A DNA stretch of 64,000 bases from Rhipicephalus microplus (lineage: Eukaryota > Arthropoda > Arachnida > Ixodida > Ixodidae): assembly GCF_043290135.1 (NCBI RefSeq), contig NC_134704.1, positions 12,716,001 through 12,780,000 of the forward strand, written 5' to 3'. Both the position numbers and the translations under genes were made by a program. This document shows positions 12,720-23,609 of this stretch, piece after piece (position 1 is the stretch's first letter; each line of letters opens with the position of its first letter). A model generated the notes under the pieces. The model saw nothing but the letters and a program-made list of their open reading frames with translations, was not told where the DNA came from and did not search any database.

Positions 12720-13930
12720 GTCCTACCTTCAATCAGCACTGATTGGAGAAGCAGCTGTTTTCATTGATCTATTATCGCTTTAATTGTTCATCAATATTAA
12801 TGTAGTATATTGTCCATCCCTTTCATCTTTCTTTTTACGCTTATGTGTATATTTATAGACTATCCTTTTGCTCCACACTTTTTCTCTGACTTCCTTCTCC
12901 TTCCGAAACGAAATGCAGTCATCACTGTCACGGCCCGAGTAGCAGCCGTCGTCAAGACGTTCTGGCTAACACAGTTTCAAACAAGGCTTGAGCTCAAGGC
13001 AATTTTTCTGACATGAGCGGGGCTAAACTGAGCTGCATAGACAAACCAAATCATTACGAGTCAGCCAACGTTGTTGAAAATTCCTCTTCCCTTTCGCATT
13101 CCGCTTCCTGCTGTGAAACTACGTGCTTCCTAGAAAAGAAGGAAAAAGGAAGAGAATCGAGAGGCGCCAAGGCCTTGCAGCCTGGCGACCAGGCGACACG
13201 GGGGTCAGATCGGACGCACCTGATGAGACGGCACCTCGACCTTTTGTGCGTCTTTACGAGAGAATTCGAGAACACTTTCTGATCCTCCTTGCCATTTTTT
13301 TTTGTTTGTCTTAGCCGTGCGCCGGAGGTAGCCTCCTCCCAGCCGAGTGTAAGGCCGTGCGACTGAAACCCACTGGAACACTCTTTTTTTTTTCTGACAG
13401 CCATTTCGAGCCATGACGGCGAACGTCGAACAAGAAAAGTTCCTACGACGAGAGCTCTTTAAGGTCGGCTTGCCTCGTGGGCCCCGCCTCGCTGACATGC
13501 GCCGCCATTGTTCTGCCTGACCTGCATGAACCTCGCCTCGTGGCGGACGTGTGCGTACTATTCAGAATGCGCGCGCTTCGCGGTGTGTTTACGAGCAGCG
13601 ATGCACGGAAATAAGTCGCACAGCTTCGGGAGCTTAAGTCTGCAACGCATTCCAAAATGTCATCTTTTAACGTGGTTACGTGCCTTATTTCACAAGCGCG
13701 TCAAGCACAAAGACCTCATTGGCAGGATCGAGCGTAACTGAACTCAGTCAACGTACTTTATACTTCTGCTCGAAAATCGTTGTATATGTAATTTTTAATT
13801 AAAGACACAACATAATAACAAACAAAAACGAGGAATAATTTATTTAATAACGTTGCAACCGCTGAACCGGCCTTTGTAAGAATCGGTCCACCGGCCAGAG
13901 CGTCGATGAATAATCGCTTATTTTTGTTTG
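12720..13930. other. No gene recognised
   Basis: Includes a moderately GC-rich stretch at about 13000-13600 with frames up to 116 codons on the minus strand; no domain, signal peptide or repeat signature is recognisable. Confidence 0.5.
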
Positions 13931-13937
13931 TTTTATA

Positions 13938-13976
13938 TCTGTGTCTTTATTTAGAAATAAAGACACAGACACACAC

Positions 13977-14028
<52 letters not shown>

Positions 14029-14038
14029 GTGTGTGTGT
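13938..14038. repeat. Two adjacent palindromes around a (TA)n core
   Basis: Arms TCTGTGTCTTTATTT (13938-13952) and AAATAAAGACACAGA (13955-13969) form a perfect 15 bp inverted repeat with a 2-base loop. Directly next to it, ACACACACTATAAATA at 13969 pairs with TATTTATAGTGTGTGT ending at 14038, enclosing a (TA)n core. Both could extrude as cruciforms. Confidence 0.92.
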
Positions 14039-14044
14039 ATATAT

Positions 14045-14880
14045 TAATATGCGGAGGAAGAGAGTTTCATGCACAATTAAACCGTTTAAAAAGTACCATA
14101 CATTAGTGACGGACAAAGAGCGTCTCGCCGCTGCGTATACACAAAAGCTGGCACAACAGGTTTCGATCAAGTCTACCACCCCAAGACCACCAGCGGAAGC
14201 AGCCTCGCTTGCCTCCCTCTGCCAGCAGTGTCGCGCACTATAGCGACGAAAGCTGAATGGCACTCTGCAATGCAGTCTGCACAGTCGACCATCTCGCTTT
14301 CACTGACCACCCTGGAAACAAGAGCGGTACGAGCGGTCATCCGGGCAACTGTAGGCGGAGCTCCATGGCCCAGTTCTTCTCTCCTTTCTCTTCGCTGTGG
14401 TTTCTTCGCGGCGTCAGGAACAAAGATAGAGTATATGAACTGGTAATTACGGCCGTCCGGATGGCATGCAGAGTGAACCGAGGCATCTCCTTACAGCCCC
14501 CTTATACCACCGGCGCATTCGCGTCAACCTCTCCCCGATTTTTATACGACCTGTCTCGTGCTCGGTCGTGGCAGCCTAACCCCTCTACCTGCTACGCTTT
14601 CCATACATAATGAAGGGTGCCTCTGTTCTCGAACTCGCCAGCTGAGATGGTCCGACGTCTCGGCGTCGCCTTACTCCATGGCGCCGCGCGTAGCACTGAT
14701 TGCACTGCTCGTAGCATTCTTGCGATATGATATTTTTTTTATTTCTGGGGCTGTTTTAATTTTTTGCTCTTTTATAGCGAAAGCTGTTATGGGTTCACAG
14801 CTCGGGTCTGGAGCAGCACCGTAGTTGTCCGCCGCCGGCACCGGTGTCCGTAACCACTGTCTTATGAACTAAGAAAGAAA
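14045..14880. other. No gene recognised
   Basis: Frames up to 117 codons with no identifiable product. The last part, about 14770-14880, probably belongs to the same dispersed repeat as the tRNA-like segment that follows: it contains TATAGCGAAAGCTGTTATGG, and an inverted version of TATAGCGAAAGCT occurs near 15387. Confidence 0.45.
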
Positions 14881-14889
14881 ACAGTACCA

Positions 14890-14962
14890 ATGACACACGG
14901 AGGCTCGAACCCGGGTCCACTAGGTGCCAGCCCAATATTCTACCACTGGGCCATGCCGATGC
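14890..14962 (-). repeat. tRNA-like segment of a dispersed repeat
   Basis: On the minus strand an A-box-like TGGCCCAGTGGTAGAATATT precedes a B-box-like GGGTTCGAGCC by a normal tRNA distance. The T-stem does not pair (CCCGG against CTCCG) and no good acceptor stem forms, so this is not a working tRNA gene. It is probably a promoter-bearing piece of an interspersed repeat. Confidence 0.55.
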
Positions 14963-15034
14963 TTGAGACTTAACGACAAACTTGTCTTAGGCAGGCAGGC
15001 TTGATATTGGGAAAGCAGTCGCGTTAACATGACT

Positions 15035-15450
15035 AAAGCGTTTTCAAAGAGCGAAAGAACAACCAGTCATCGCACAATGCGAATAGCGTAACGAGTCGTC
15101 CAATGATCCAACCCATTATAAAAGCTTGTTCTTGTTCTACTATTAACTGTGGTACCTACCCAGTTCAGGCATAATTCCTAATCATGAACAACTGGCACAG
15201 AATTCTTTGCAAGTGCTTAGTGGATACCATGCTTCTGAGAAAAATGACGAAAAATAGCGTAGAAAATGCGGGCCTACTACCCAAGAGTTTTTATTATTGA
15301 TGCCGTAGTGCGTATCATCAAGCAAGTGTGCTCGCAGCAGTTACCCAATCAGTGTTTAGAAGAGGCTCTCAAAGGCCGCTCTTTTAGCTTTCGCTGTAAC
15401 TGTGCTGCGCCTTGCCCGCAGGCCAGGCCTTTTTTAAACTGAAGAGCTGT
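15035..15450 (+). repeat. Dispersed repeat, copy 1 of 2
   Basis: Aligns by eye over about 400 bp with 48735-49140: shared blocks include GCACAATGCGAA-GCGTAACGAGT, ATACCATGCTTCT/ATCATGCTTCT, AAGCAAGTGTGCT, GTGTTTA-AA-AGGCTCT and AGCTTTCGCTGTAACTGTGC. No open frame is shared, so it is non-coding repeat of unknown class. A Ruka SINE lies just past its right end here, and another at the other copy. Confidence 0.8.
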
Positions 15451-15462
15451 TCGAAGTCGATG

Positions 15463-15702
15463 GTTGATTGATATGGGGTGTTTAACGTCCCAAAACCACC
15501 ATATGATTATGAGAGACACCGTAGTGGAGACCTCCGGAAATTTAACCCCCATGGGGTTCTTTAACGTGCATCCAAATCTGAGCACCCAGGCCGACAGCAT
15601 TTTCGCCTCCATCGAAAATGTAGCCGCCGCCGCCGGGAGTCGATCCCGCGAACTGCCGGTCAACAGCCGAGTACCTTAGCAACAATACCACCACGGTGGG
15701 GC
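15463..15702 (-). mobile_element. Ruka-type SINE, minus strand
   Basis: Reads from the tail side: TTGATTGATATGGGGTGTTTAACGTCCC, then ATTATGAGAGACACCGTAGTGGAG, TTCTTTAACGTGCATCC, and the tRNA-like head with B box in reverse (CGATCCCGCGAACTGCCGGT) and ACCACCACGGTGGGGC at the right end. Full length, moderately diverged. No perfect flanking duplication found. Confidence 0.92.
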
Positions 15703-15709
15703 CTGTCCC

Positions 15710-16270
15710 TGGGGATCGTGGTCTACACTTTCTAGCCCAGCTGTGAGAGCGAAGCCAGACGAAAGTGAGGGCGTGGGTAACGCTGACTGAATGAGACGGA
15801 ACCCTCGTGTAGCGAGTTGTGTCTGGTAGATAAATGGGAGCGACGTCGAGAAGGTGAAGCTGGGTGGAGAGGAGATAAAGAATAGAGCTATGGCGGGAGG
15901 AGAGCATGTGTTTTGGGGAAGGTGAGAGAGCAGTAGCTTGATTAACTGTGCCCGTGCAAGCAGTCGACCAATGGCGGCGCCTGCTCACGCGCAGGTGCTG
16001 TTGGCGACAGAGGAGGATGGCCGCTCCGAGTGATTACGAAAGCGAATGAAAAGCACCTGTTTCGCTGTTTTAATTATTTTCCAAGACGTTAGTTGAATAT
16101 GTGCCGTTACTTCCTTGCCGTTACTTCCTCCAGCTGCTGCTATCTGAAGCTGCCTGTAATGTTTACTACATTCACAATTTTCCATTTAACGAAGCCTGAC
16201 CACGGTTAACGAAAACTACGATCAATATTCGGTCATGTTATTGCAACTTGCACCTTTTTTAATGGATTAC
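15710..16270. other. No gene recognised
   Basis: A 148-codon minus-strand frame spanning 15542-15988 overlaps the SINE and has no recognisable domain; I regard it as chance. Confidence 0.5.
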
Positions 16271-16271
16271 G

Positions 16272-16274
<3 letters not shown>

Positions 16275-16303
<29 letters not shown>
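16275..16303. repeat. (AT)n microsatellite
   Basis: About 14 AT units. Confidence 0.95.
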
Positions 16304-16470
16304 CGAGGTACTATTGATCAGCTGCCCACTCGTAATAAGTTTACGTGCTACGTGACGCCACCATGCTCATAAAATGGTGTTCTACACTCGCCGTTTGGCT
16401 ACAGGTGGCGCTGACTGACACTCCCAAGTTTAAATTCACATATAAACACAAGAAAGTGGGTTGGGGGAAA

Positions 16471-16808
<338 letters not shown>

Positions 16809-16809
16809 G

Positions 16810-17300
16810 AAGTTTTATGCTGCTCTGTCAACGTCGTCAATTCAAAATAACAGTGCGCAGCTGTAGAGAAACGCAGCAGGGTTCAGGCAACCAAACAGAA
16901 TATGATTAGACTAATTGTGTCTTAAGTAGTAGATTAGGAATCAAGCTTAATATGGAATGACTGTATGCAATGACTCTATGCCCAGTCCGTATTGCGCTAC
17001 AAGCAACACATTCGCTGGCAACATACGCGCGTGGCTGAGTATGGAGGTTAAAGGTTTTCTACATAATCTATTACACGCTCACAAAACGAATCATGCAGCA
17101 GTCTATGTATGTTACCGATTAAAATATTGAGTGGTGGTAATTTTGAAAACATTGGTAGAGACTGGATTCTATTTGAGATTTATCGAAAAGAATACCGATT
17201 AATACGATACTCCTTAATGAGAGATGTGAGCGCCGCTCAAAGAGAGTCTTCGTTTGGCGATATATTCACATATTGAGTATTTGGGGTGCACATGCCATCT
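16810..17300. other. No gene recognised
   Basis: AT-rich unique-looking sequence with no coding or repeat signature seen. Confidence 0.5.
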
Positions 17301-17301
17301 G

Positions 17302-17480
17302 CTTCAAATGAAACGCGAACAGCGGCAAGCCTTCGCGATAATATATAGTGCGTTGCCCACTTATCACCATGGAGAGGCATGCATATATCGAACAGAATGC
17401 GCGCGCCTGTAAATAGTGATGACTGGGCGGCGCGCACTATACCATAGCGAAGGCTTGTCACTGCTCGGTTATCATTGGAC
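17302..17480. mobile_element. Fold-back element, copy 1 (MITE-like)
   Basis: The left arm contains GAACAGCGGCAAGCCTTCGC, TATAGTGCG and CACTTATCACCATGG. The right arm repeats them inverted: GATGACTGGGCGGC, GCACTATACCATAGCGAAGG and CTTGTCACTGCTCGG. The arms are about 65-70 bp with roughly 45 bp between. No protein is encoded. The better-preserved copy at 51198-51412 defines the ends. Confidence 0.82.
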
Positions 17481-17710
17481 GATGATATTACATCGACACA
17501 CAGTTACAGAATGTCATTCATTTTTAAATTACATATCGAGATGCAAAGCATCTTTGAGGGGGTTCAATCTGGTCTGTGACGTGACCACTTTTACTGTGCA
17601 TGCGCGTCCCCTTCCCTCTAACTCCTTTCCCATGCTCCCGTCTACCTTCTCGCAAAGCCAACACAGGAAGTGCCTGCTAGTGAGTTTTTCTTTTATTGAA
17701 AAAATTATTG

Positions 17711-18062
17711 CATATCAACGGGGTGAATGATGATGAATATGGCAAAGCTTCGTGAAACCGTGAATTGTCCATCCGCTGGCCTCGTCCGTCTGTTCGTCTG
17801 TATGCCCGTCCGTCTGTGTCTTTTCATCCGTCTGTCCGTCCAACTGTGTCCGTCCGTCTGTCTGTATGTCTGTCTGTCTGTCGATCCGTCCGTCCATGGA
17901 GTGAACAATTCAAGTACCACCATCTCGCATCTATTTATCATATATTCATCATATAGGAGTACCGCCGTCTAACAGTCATTCCAAGAACTAAACGAGAGGT
18001 GGCTACCTACTACATACACCGAGGATGCACGACCCACGGCATAAGTGCTTCGCCCCTAAATA
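17711..18062 (-). repeat. Dispersed repeat with internal tetranucleotide array, copy A
   Basis: On the minus strand the copy runs TTTAGGGGCGAAGCACTTATG, CCGTGGGTCGT, GTAGCCACCTCTCGTTTAG, GATGCGAGATGG, then a degenerate GGAC/GACA array (plus 17780-17897) and a terminal block matching GCTTCG then ATTCATCATCATTCACC and CCGTTGATATG. The same ordered blocks occur at 35987-36423, so the array and its flanks move or duplicate as one unit. Confidence 0.82.
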
Positions 18063-18064
18063 TT

Positions 18065-18735
18065 TGACTGTTCGCACTGCACGACCATTCGCTGGCCACC
18101 CCATATGTATAGGCACGGATCTTGACCTCCAAGGTAGTACCGGTGGCAGATGAAAATTCGCAGCGCGCGCGTTAACTACAACTGGACTGCGGGCCTTTGC
18201 CCGATCGGAGCCTTTTGTCCCGCATTGCCCATTAGCAGCCATTGGCATGTTTTAGTAAAAAACACTGGTCCATCACTGCCTGCTTTACGTCTCTTCTATC
18301 CTGCGCAACGCCGCGATGAGGGCCAGCGTCAACGCCGCCGCCAGTAAAAGGGTTAGCGCCTGCTGCTTAGCATCTACACATGGATCTCTTTAGAGGGAGA
18401 TGGTGTAATTCTTCATAAATATTCTGCTAACTTGTTTTTTTTATTTTCTAAGTCTTAGTGACCTTTGTACCTTTCTTTTCTGCTTTGTCGCAGTGAACTG
18501 CAGTTAAAGACAAGTTTTTATTTTATTTTCTTTGGCTTACTGTTCATTTTTCTGGTTCCTTTTATTTCATTGCTTATTTTTATTTCAGTTTTTAGCTGCC
18601 TTAGTTTCTGCTTCAGTGATGTAGGCATCGGAGAAACGCAACCGGCCTCGGCGTTCCTCTGGGTGCCCTACGCTCGTCTACGGCGGTGAACAACGAGAGA
18701 CAGCCCTCGACGCAGGAACCGATTTCATAAGAGTC
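18065..18735. other. No gene recognised
   Basis: T-rich stretch at about 18430-18620 encodes only hydrophobic low-complexity frames. Confidence 0.5.
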
Positions 18736-18739
18736 GTGC

Positions 18740-18900
18740 TCTAAAGAAGGAGGAAGAACAATGAATCAAAGGCAGGGAGGATATCAACCAGACGTGCCTC
18801 TGGTACGGGGCCCTACACTAAAGTGGGAAGAGATGAGGGGATTAGAAGAAAGAAAGAAAAGGAAGCACGATCAGAGTAAATGTGCGCCAGCCAGTCCACT
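18740..18900 (-). mobile_element. LINE 3' UTR fragment
   Basis: AAAGGCAGGGAGGATATCAACC, then GGTACGGGGCCCTACACT and GTGGGAAGAGATGAGGGGATT lines up with the left ends of the elements at 32320-32445 and 58945-59040. In those two, LINE ORF2 coding sequence lies to the right, so the sense strand is minus and this is the 3' end only. No coding part survives here. Confidence 0.7.
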
Positions 18901-20595
18901 GCACACCTACAAGTGGTCGCTTAACTCGGTCGAATAAAAATACAGTAGCTATGTTGACGTCACTTCGCTGCGTGGCCTGAGACACGTAGAACCACGATCC
19001 GACAATCTTCTCTTTAGAAAATGGCCTGTTCGTTCAGCGCATTGTGTAGAACGTTGTGTTCGCTCAAAAAACGATCAAAGAAACGTCCCGCAAGCTATAT
19101 CGTTACGTCGTTGTTGCGTAAGTCACATCTAGGGGTGTCTGCGATTCCTTTGCGAAACGAGTACTAATAAAACATCCCAGTACGCCGCGCTAATGCTCAA
19201 ATAGCCTGTCTGAGCGTTAGTAGTATGCTCAAGCAAGCTTCTTCATAAGCGGCCTTCTTCATGCCAGCTGCCGCTGAGAAGGATCAAATGGGCTTATATT
19301 TGCCGTGCAATGATTGCGCCACCATGACAGTGTTTTCAATCACACTTACGTCTATTGTAACGATAGAATAAGCACGGAATATAAACTGTGTCGCTGAAAA
19401 TAAGATGCGGAAAAGGAAATTAAATGGCTACTATATGCCGCTTTCACGCAACCCTTCATTCTCACTTATAGGCTCGCATAGAAGCAAAGCGTCTGCTTCA
19501 TCAAACTGTCGCTTGAGCAAAGGAACACAGAGACTGGCGATTACGTGAGAAGCAGGATCACGAAGGGGAAGACATGGATGCAGACCGGAAGCCCGTTTCT
19601 TCCGCGTTAATCGTGGCGGCGCACTAAACCGAGATTGCGCGAATGGGGCAAGCTCGGTTGGCCTCAACGGGCTTAGTTTCCCGGTGAGACCGCCTCTAAT
19701 GACCATCTCCCATTAGCGCAAGCCCGCGCGCACCATTATCTCACGGCATGAAACCACGCCGATGTCCCTGGTATAACCGACGACTGCCAACGTTGCTTTT
19801 GTCCAGACCTCGATCTTGTTACTAGATGGCCTTTCTCGTCCCATACGATAGTCAGTAACCTAAGTCTGCTCTCTGTCTCTTTCTCCCTCTCGTTAAACCA
19901 TGCCGTCGAGAGACCCAGGCATGTTTGACAAGCCAGTGGGGGCATTACGTGGGTAGCTGGTCTTTTTTACTTTATGTCTTACGACCTAGATTGCAATAGG
20001 CCCTGAAGGTGGCTACAGGTGGCCTATTGTCGCCTGAACATTCGGGTGGATGGGCCAGTGCAAAGACTCGTTGGTCGACCATAGTTGACACTTGCGACTC
20101 GCTATTTGAACATGAAGAAAGACAAAAAAAACACGTTACAGTACACAAAACTAGCGCGAAGTAACAACTCTGTTACTTCGTTCTCGTGTGTGATTGCGTC
20201 GCAATTGTCAAGTGTGAACATTCGGGACCAAAGCCATGTACACCAATGATAACAGCGTTATGAGTTAATTAGGTCAGTAATTGTAATGCCCATTATCATT
20301 ACAGCATTCGTATAACCAGAGGGTATATAGAGTGTAGGGTTCATACCCCTTCCCCCTACATTTGTATATTACGCGCACACATACAAACACACAGGTAATA
20401 TGACTAATTGGGCTAGTTTGGACATGTACCCTAGCACAAAGAAGACGCGAAACACATATACCAGACCCAGGCGCTGTTCTTTATATGAAAGTTTTATGAA
20501 AGAACATGGGCACAATTGAACAGAATGGAGGGCACTGAATAAACCATATTACCTCAGGCAAAGCCTCTAATTACGTGTGTTGCAGATGCAGAACC
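18900..20595. other. No gene recognised
   Basis: Unique-looking sequence, frames below 95 codons, no recognisable domain, RNA gene or repeat. Confidence 0.5.
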
Positions 20596-20597
20596 AC

Positions 20598-21240
20598 AAC
20601 ATCAGTGAGAGTTCTTGAAGGCTAGCTGGCTGACGCACTCTCCTTTCGCTTTTAGTACTTCAAATGCTCCTGCAAAGTCACTTATGCGCTGGTCTTTATG
20701 CCTTATCGCCACGTCGGTTATGTTAAGCTCACCTGTGCAACAGCACTGCCATCACTGCAAGGAAAAATGCGCAGACGGTGTACAGTCGACCAAATATTTA
20801 GCTATCATGCACGAGTGGTAGTTTTTTTGTATATATTTGTCATACGACTGAATTAAGCTTCAGCTGATTCAAAGACAAGTGTATGCCCAAGAAAGCACAA
20901 GTCAACAAAACAATTCTTTGTAAGTTCGTTCCATAATATAGCGCTGACAGGCGAAAAAGTGGCCGCTGCGCACAATAACTGAATTTTGGCCGTCTGTATC
21001 TTTGAGAGAGGCAGCACGCTCTCTTGAGGAGATGTTGAGACTTCGCCCCATTTGACCAATGTAGTGCATGCTACTACCCGACAAATAGATGGTTTGCACT
21101 ACTCCGCTGGCACTGTCGGTGAGTCGTGGTGTGGTTTGTATGGTTTGAAGAGCGAAATCTTGACGATGAAAGCGTACATCGACGGAAGAGAGCACAGACA
21201 GGAGAGTCGCGTCTTTCCTGTGTGTGAACGCTCTCGTTGA
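20598..21240 (-). pseudogene. Penelope-like element, GIY-YIG endonuclease fragment
   Basis: Minus-strand frame from about 21240 to a stop at 20902 includes GVVQTIYLSGSSMHYIGQ followed by MGRSLNISSRERAASL, which matches the GIY-YIG core of Penelope-like elements (family pattern: V-Y-I-P-L-S-C-G-x2-Y-I-G-Q-T-G-R). Further on, in another frame at about 20615-20740, the block IRHKDQ, AFEVLKAKGECVSQ matches the conserved C-terminal R-x-R-D-Q and E-A-F, CVS-P-S blocks. Stops and frame changes separate the pieces, and the first signature tyrosine is replaced. In Penelope elements this nuclease nicks the target for priming. The reverse transcriptase part is not recognised, so this is a decayed 3' fragment. 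Confidence 0.65.
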
Positions 21241-21424
21241 TCTAGTTTCATCGTCTTTCTTGCTCTTAAAACTACACATACAAGCATACATATGAGCGTG
21301 CTGTATATAAAGTATGGTTGGACCTATATCCCTCCTCCGGAAAAGCTTTTGTGGCTGTGTCTTTGCATCCAACATCATGGGGCTTCAGTATACAGTCTGC
21401 CACAGCTTTAGATTGGTTTCTATA

Positions 21425-21535
21425 TAATCCTACGCAACTTAAAAAGGCAGGAGAAGCTCCGCACAGATGACATGTACGCGGTAGCTGAATCCCTCCGCTT
21501 CTAAAGAAATATAGTCCCACTAACTTACTCGGCCG
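21425..21535 (-). repeat. Segment shared with 31800-31885
   Basis: The plus strand reads AGGCAGGAGAAGCTCCGCAC then ATGAC and AAATATAGTCCCACT; 31815-31885 reads AGACAGGAGAGGCCCCGCCA then ATGACC and AAAATAGTCCCGCT. It lies just upstream (minus sense) of the Penelope-like fragment and may be part of the same element, but that is inference. Confidence 0.4.
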
Positions 21536-22040
21536 TGTTCTCCGACAATGGTTCCGCTGGTCGTCCGTGAAATTCCATCAGTTAAGAGCGCGTGTTCATT
21601 GTTGCAGGTTTGTGAGCGTCCGCCTTCCAGGTGAAAACGCAGATGCCTTTTAGATTTTCACTATACCATAGCTCAACCAGCTTAACGTCCAGAAGTGTTC
21701 GTTATTGAAGTGCAGCCATAATGAGATGAAAGAGAGGAGAATCCGTGAGGCTGACTCGCCAGCGGAACTTCATAATCAATATACCCTTCGTTATTTCTTA
21801 GTCTTTTAGGGCATCCTCGAGGATGTAGTATACAAGTGTTGATGCAGCATTCTCATTCAAATGATTTAAACGCGCAAAAAATATGTCTGCCTTTCTCGTA
21901 GTCACAAGCCGCGGATTAAGGCACCGTTTCAGAGTTTATAAAACGTCGTTAGGCGAGAACGGTTCGTAAGCAGGGCCCATGAAAACCTCCAATGTACGTG
22001 AAATAAAACTAAAAGACCTCTCAGGCAATAACGTTAGACA

Positions 22041-22155
22041 TATATGTGAGGTTTAACGCCCCCAAACCACCACAAGATTGTGAGAGACGCCGTAGTAGAG
22101 GGCTCCGTAAATTTCGACTATCTGGGGTCCCTTAACGTGCACCCATATCTAATAA
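22041..22155 (-). mobile_element. Ruka 3' fragment
   Basis: GTTTAACGCCCCCAAACCACC, TGTGAGAGACGCCGTAGTAGAG and CCCTTAACGTGCACCCATAT are the tail-proximal part of Ruka on the minus strand. The tRNA head is missing. Confidence 0.82.
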
Positions 22156-22399
22156 CATTCTAACCTTTAATTCCGTGAAAATATTGTTGTTTGAATGTAC
22201 TACGTGGGTGATTTTTATAAAGTAAATAAGTAACACTATAAAGATACTACATAAAATGAAACAGTGCACATGTTATTCTTTTTTTACCTGCATATCTCCT
22301 TCTTTAAAAAAAATAATAATTCAAACTCCCCCTTTTCCCCCCTTTCAAGACGTCCGATCATGGGCAGTTGAGTTTGCAGTATGTTGAAATTTAGATTAC

Positions 22400-22462
22400 T
22401 GTTGGTATTGATATGTGTGCTTTAACGTCCCAAAACCACCATATGATTATGAAAGACACATT
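22400..22462 (-). mobile_element. Ruka 3' end fragment
   Basis: TTGATATGTGTGCTTTAACG, CCCAAAACCACCATATGATT and GAAAGACACA match the last roughly 60 bp of Ruka in reverse; the remainder is lost. Confidence 0.8.
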
Positions 22463-22469
22463 ACTATAG

Positions 22470-23378
22470 GTATTCAGCCCTTCAGTTTTTAGGAATGTGG
22501 TATTTCGTCCAACTAGCACGCGCAAAGTTTTATCTGCTCTTCTTGTAGTGAAATTTTGCTCAACTTTCTCCTAAAGTTATGATTCCCCGACAGGTCCCTC
22601 TGCTCCAAAGTAAACGTGACGAATATGAAGATGTGTGCTTCATCGTCTTCGCTTCTAGCGTAGCTCTTCGCTCACGAACGTTGAGCTTATAAGCTGGCAA
22701 AGGCGGTATCTCCTCGATTAACGTCAACTGGCGGTCGCGTCAGTAACGGCGGCCGGCCCTCCTCCCTCGGGGCGTCAGCAGCGTCGTGTTTCGGGCTGCA
22801 TCTCAGCTTCCGTCTGACGCTTCTTTAACCGACATGCTTAAAGAACGTGTCGAAACCATTGACCCGCTTGTTGCGAGTTTCCTCTCGACTCGATTTACCT
22901 CGACGCCCGCGGCTCGTTGGCTGCCTTTCCGCAATTATTGGCGGCTTCGTTCGAAGAGCTGCTCTAAACATGCCCCGAACAGCCTCGAGCTGCGAGGCAT
23001 CGAAGCGAATCGCTACATGCTGACGTCGAAGAAAGCGTGATTCCGCCTCAATACTTCTAGTGAGTAATATTTCTGTGCGTGTGGTGGGGGAGAGGGTGGG
23101 GGAGGGGGGTAATTATAGACATCAGGGCAAAGTTGCTAGATATCGGTCCTGTTATTATGGCGTTAGATACGCATAGCTAATAGTTATACGGGCTCCCTGA
23201 ATCGCGCATAGAGAAAAACACTGCCGCATTTTTGATAATCTTTCACATGCTTAGCGTGACTACCGAAAAAAAAATTTAAAAGTGAGGCGCGACATACGAT
23301 TTGTAATATAACTTTTGTTTTTTCACCACGCTGAACACTTATCTACGTAAGTAGCTAGGATGGCAGAATGAAAAAAAT
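22470..23378. other. No gene recognised
   Basis: A GC-rich patch at about 22620-23030 has an 84-codon plus-strand frame with no known domain; a G-rich purine tract follows at 23080-23110. Confidence 0.5.
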
Positions 23379-23379
23379 C

Positions 23380-23601
<222 letters not shown>

Positions 23602-23609
23602 TGACTTGA

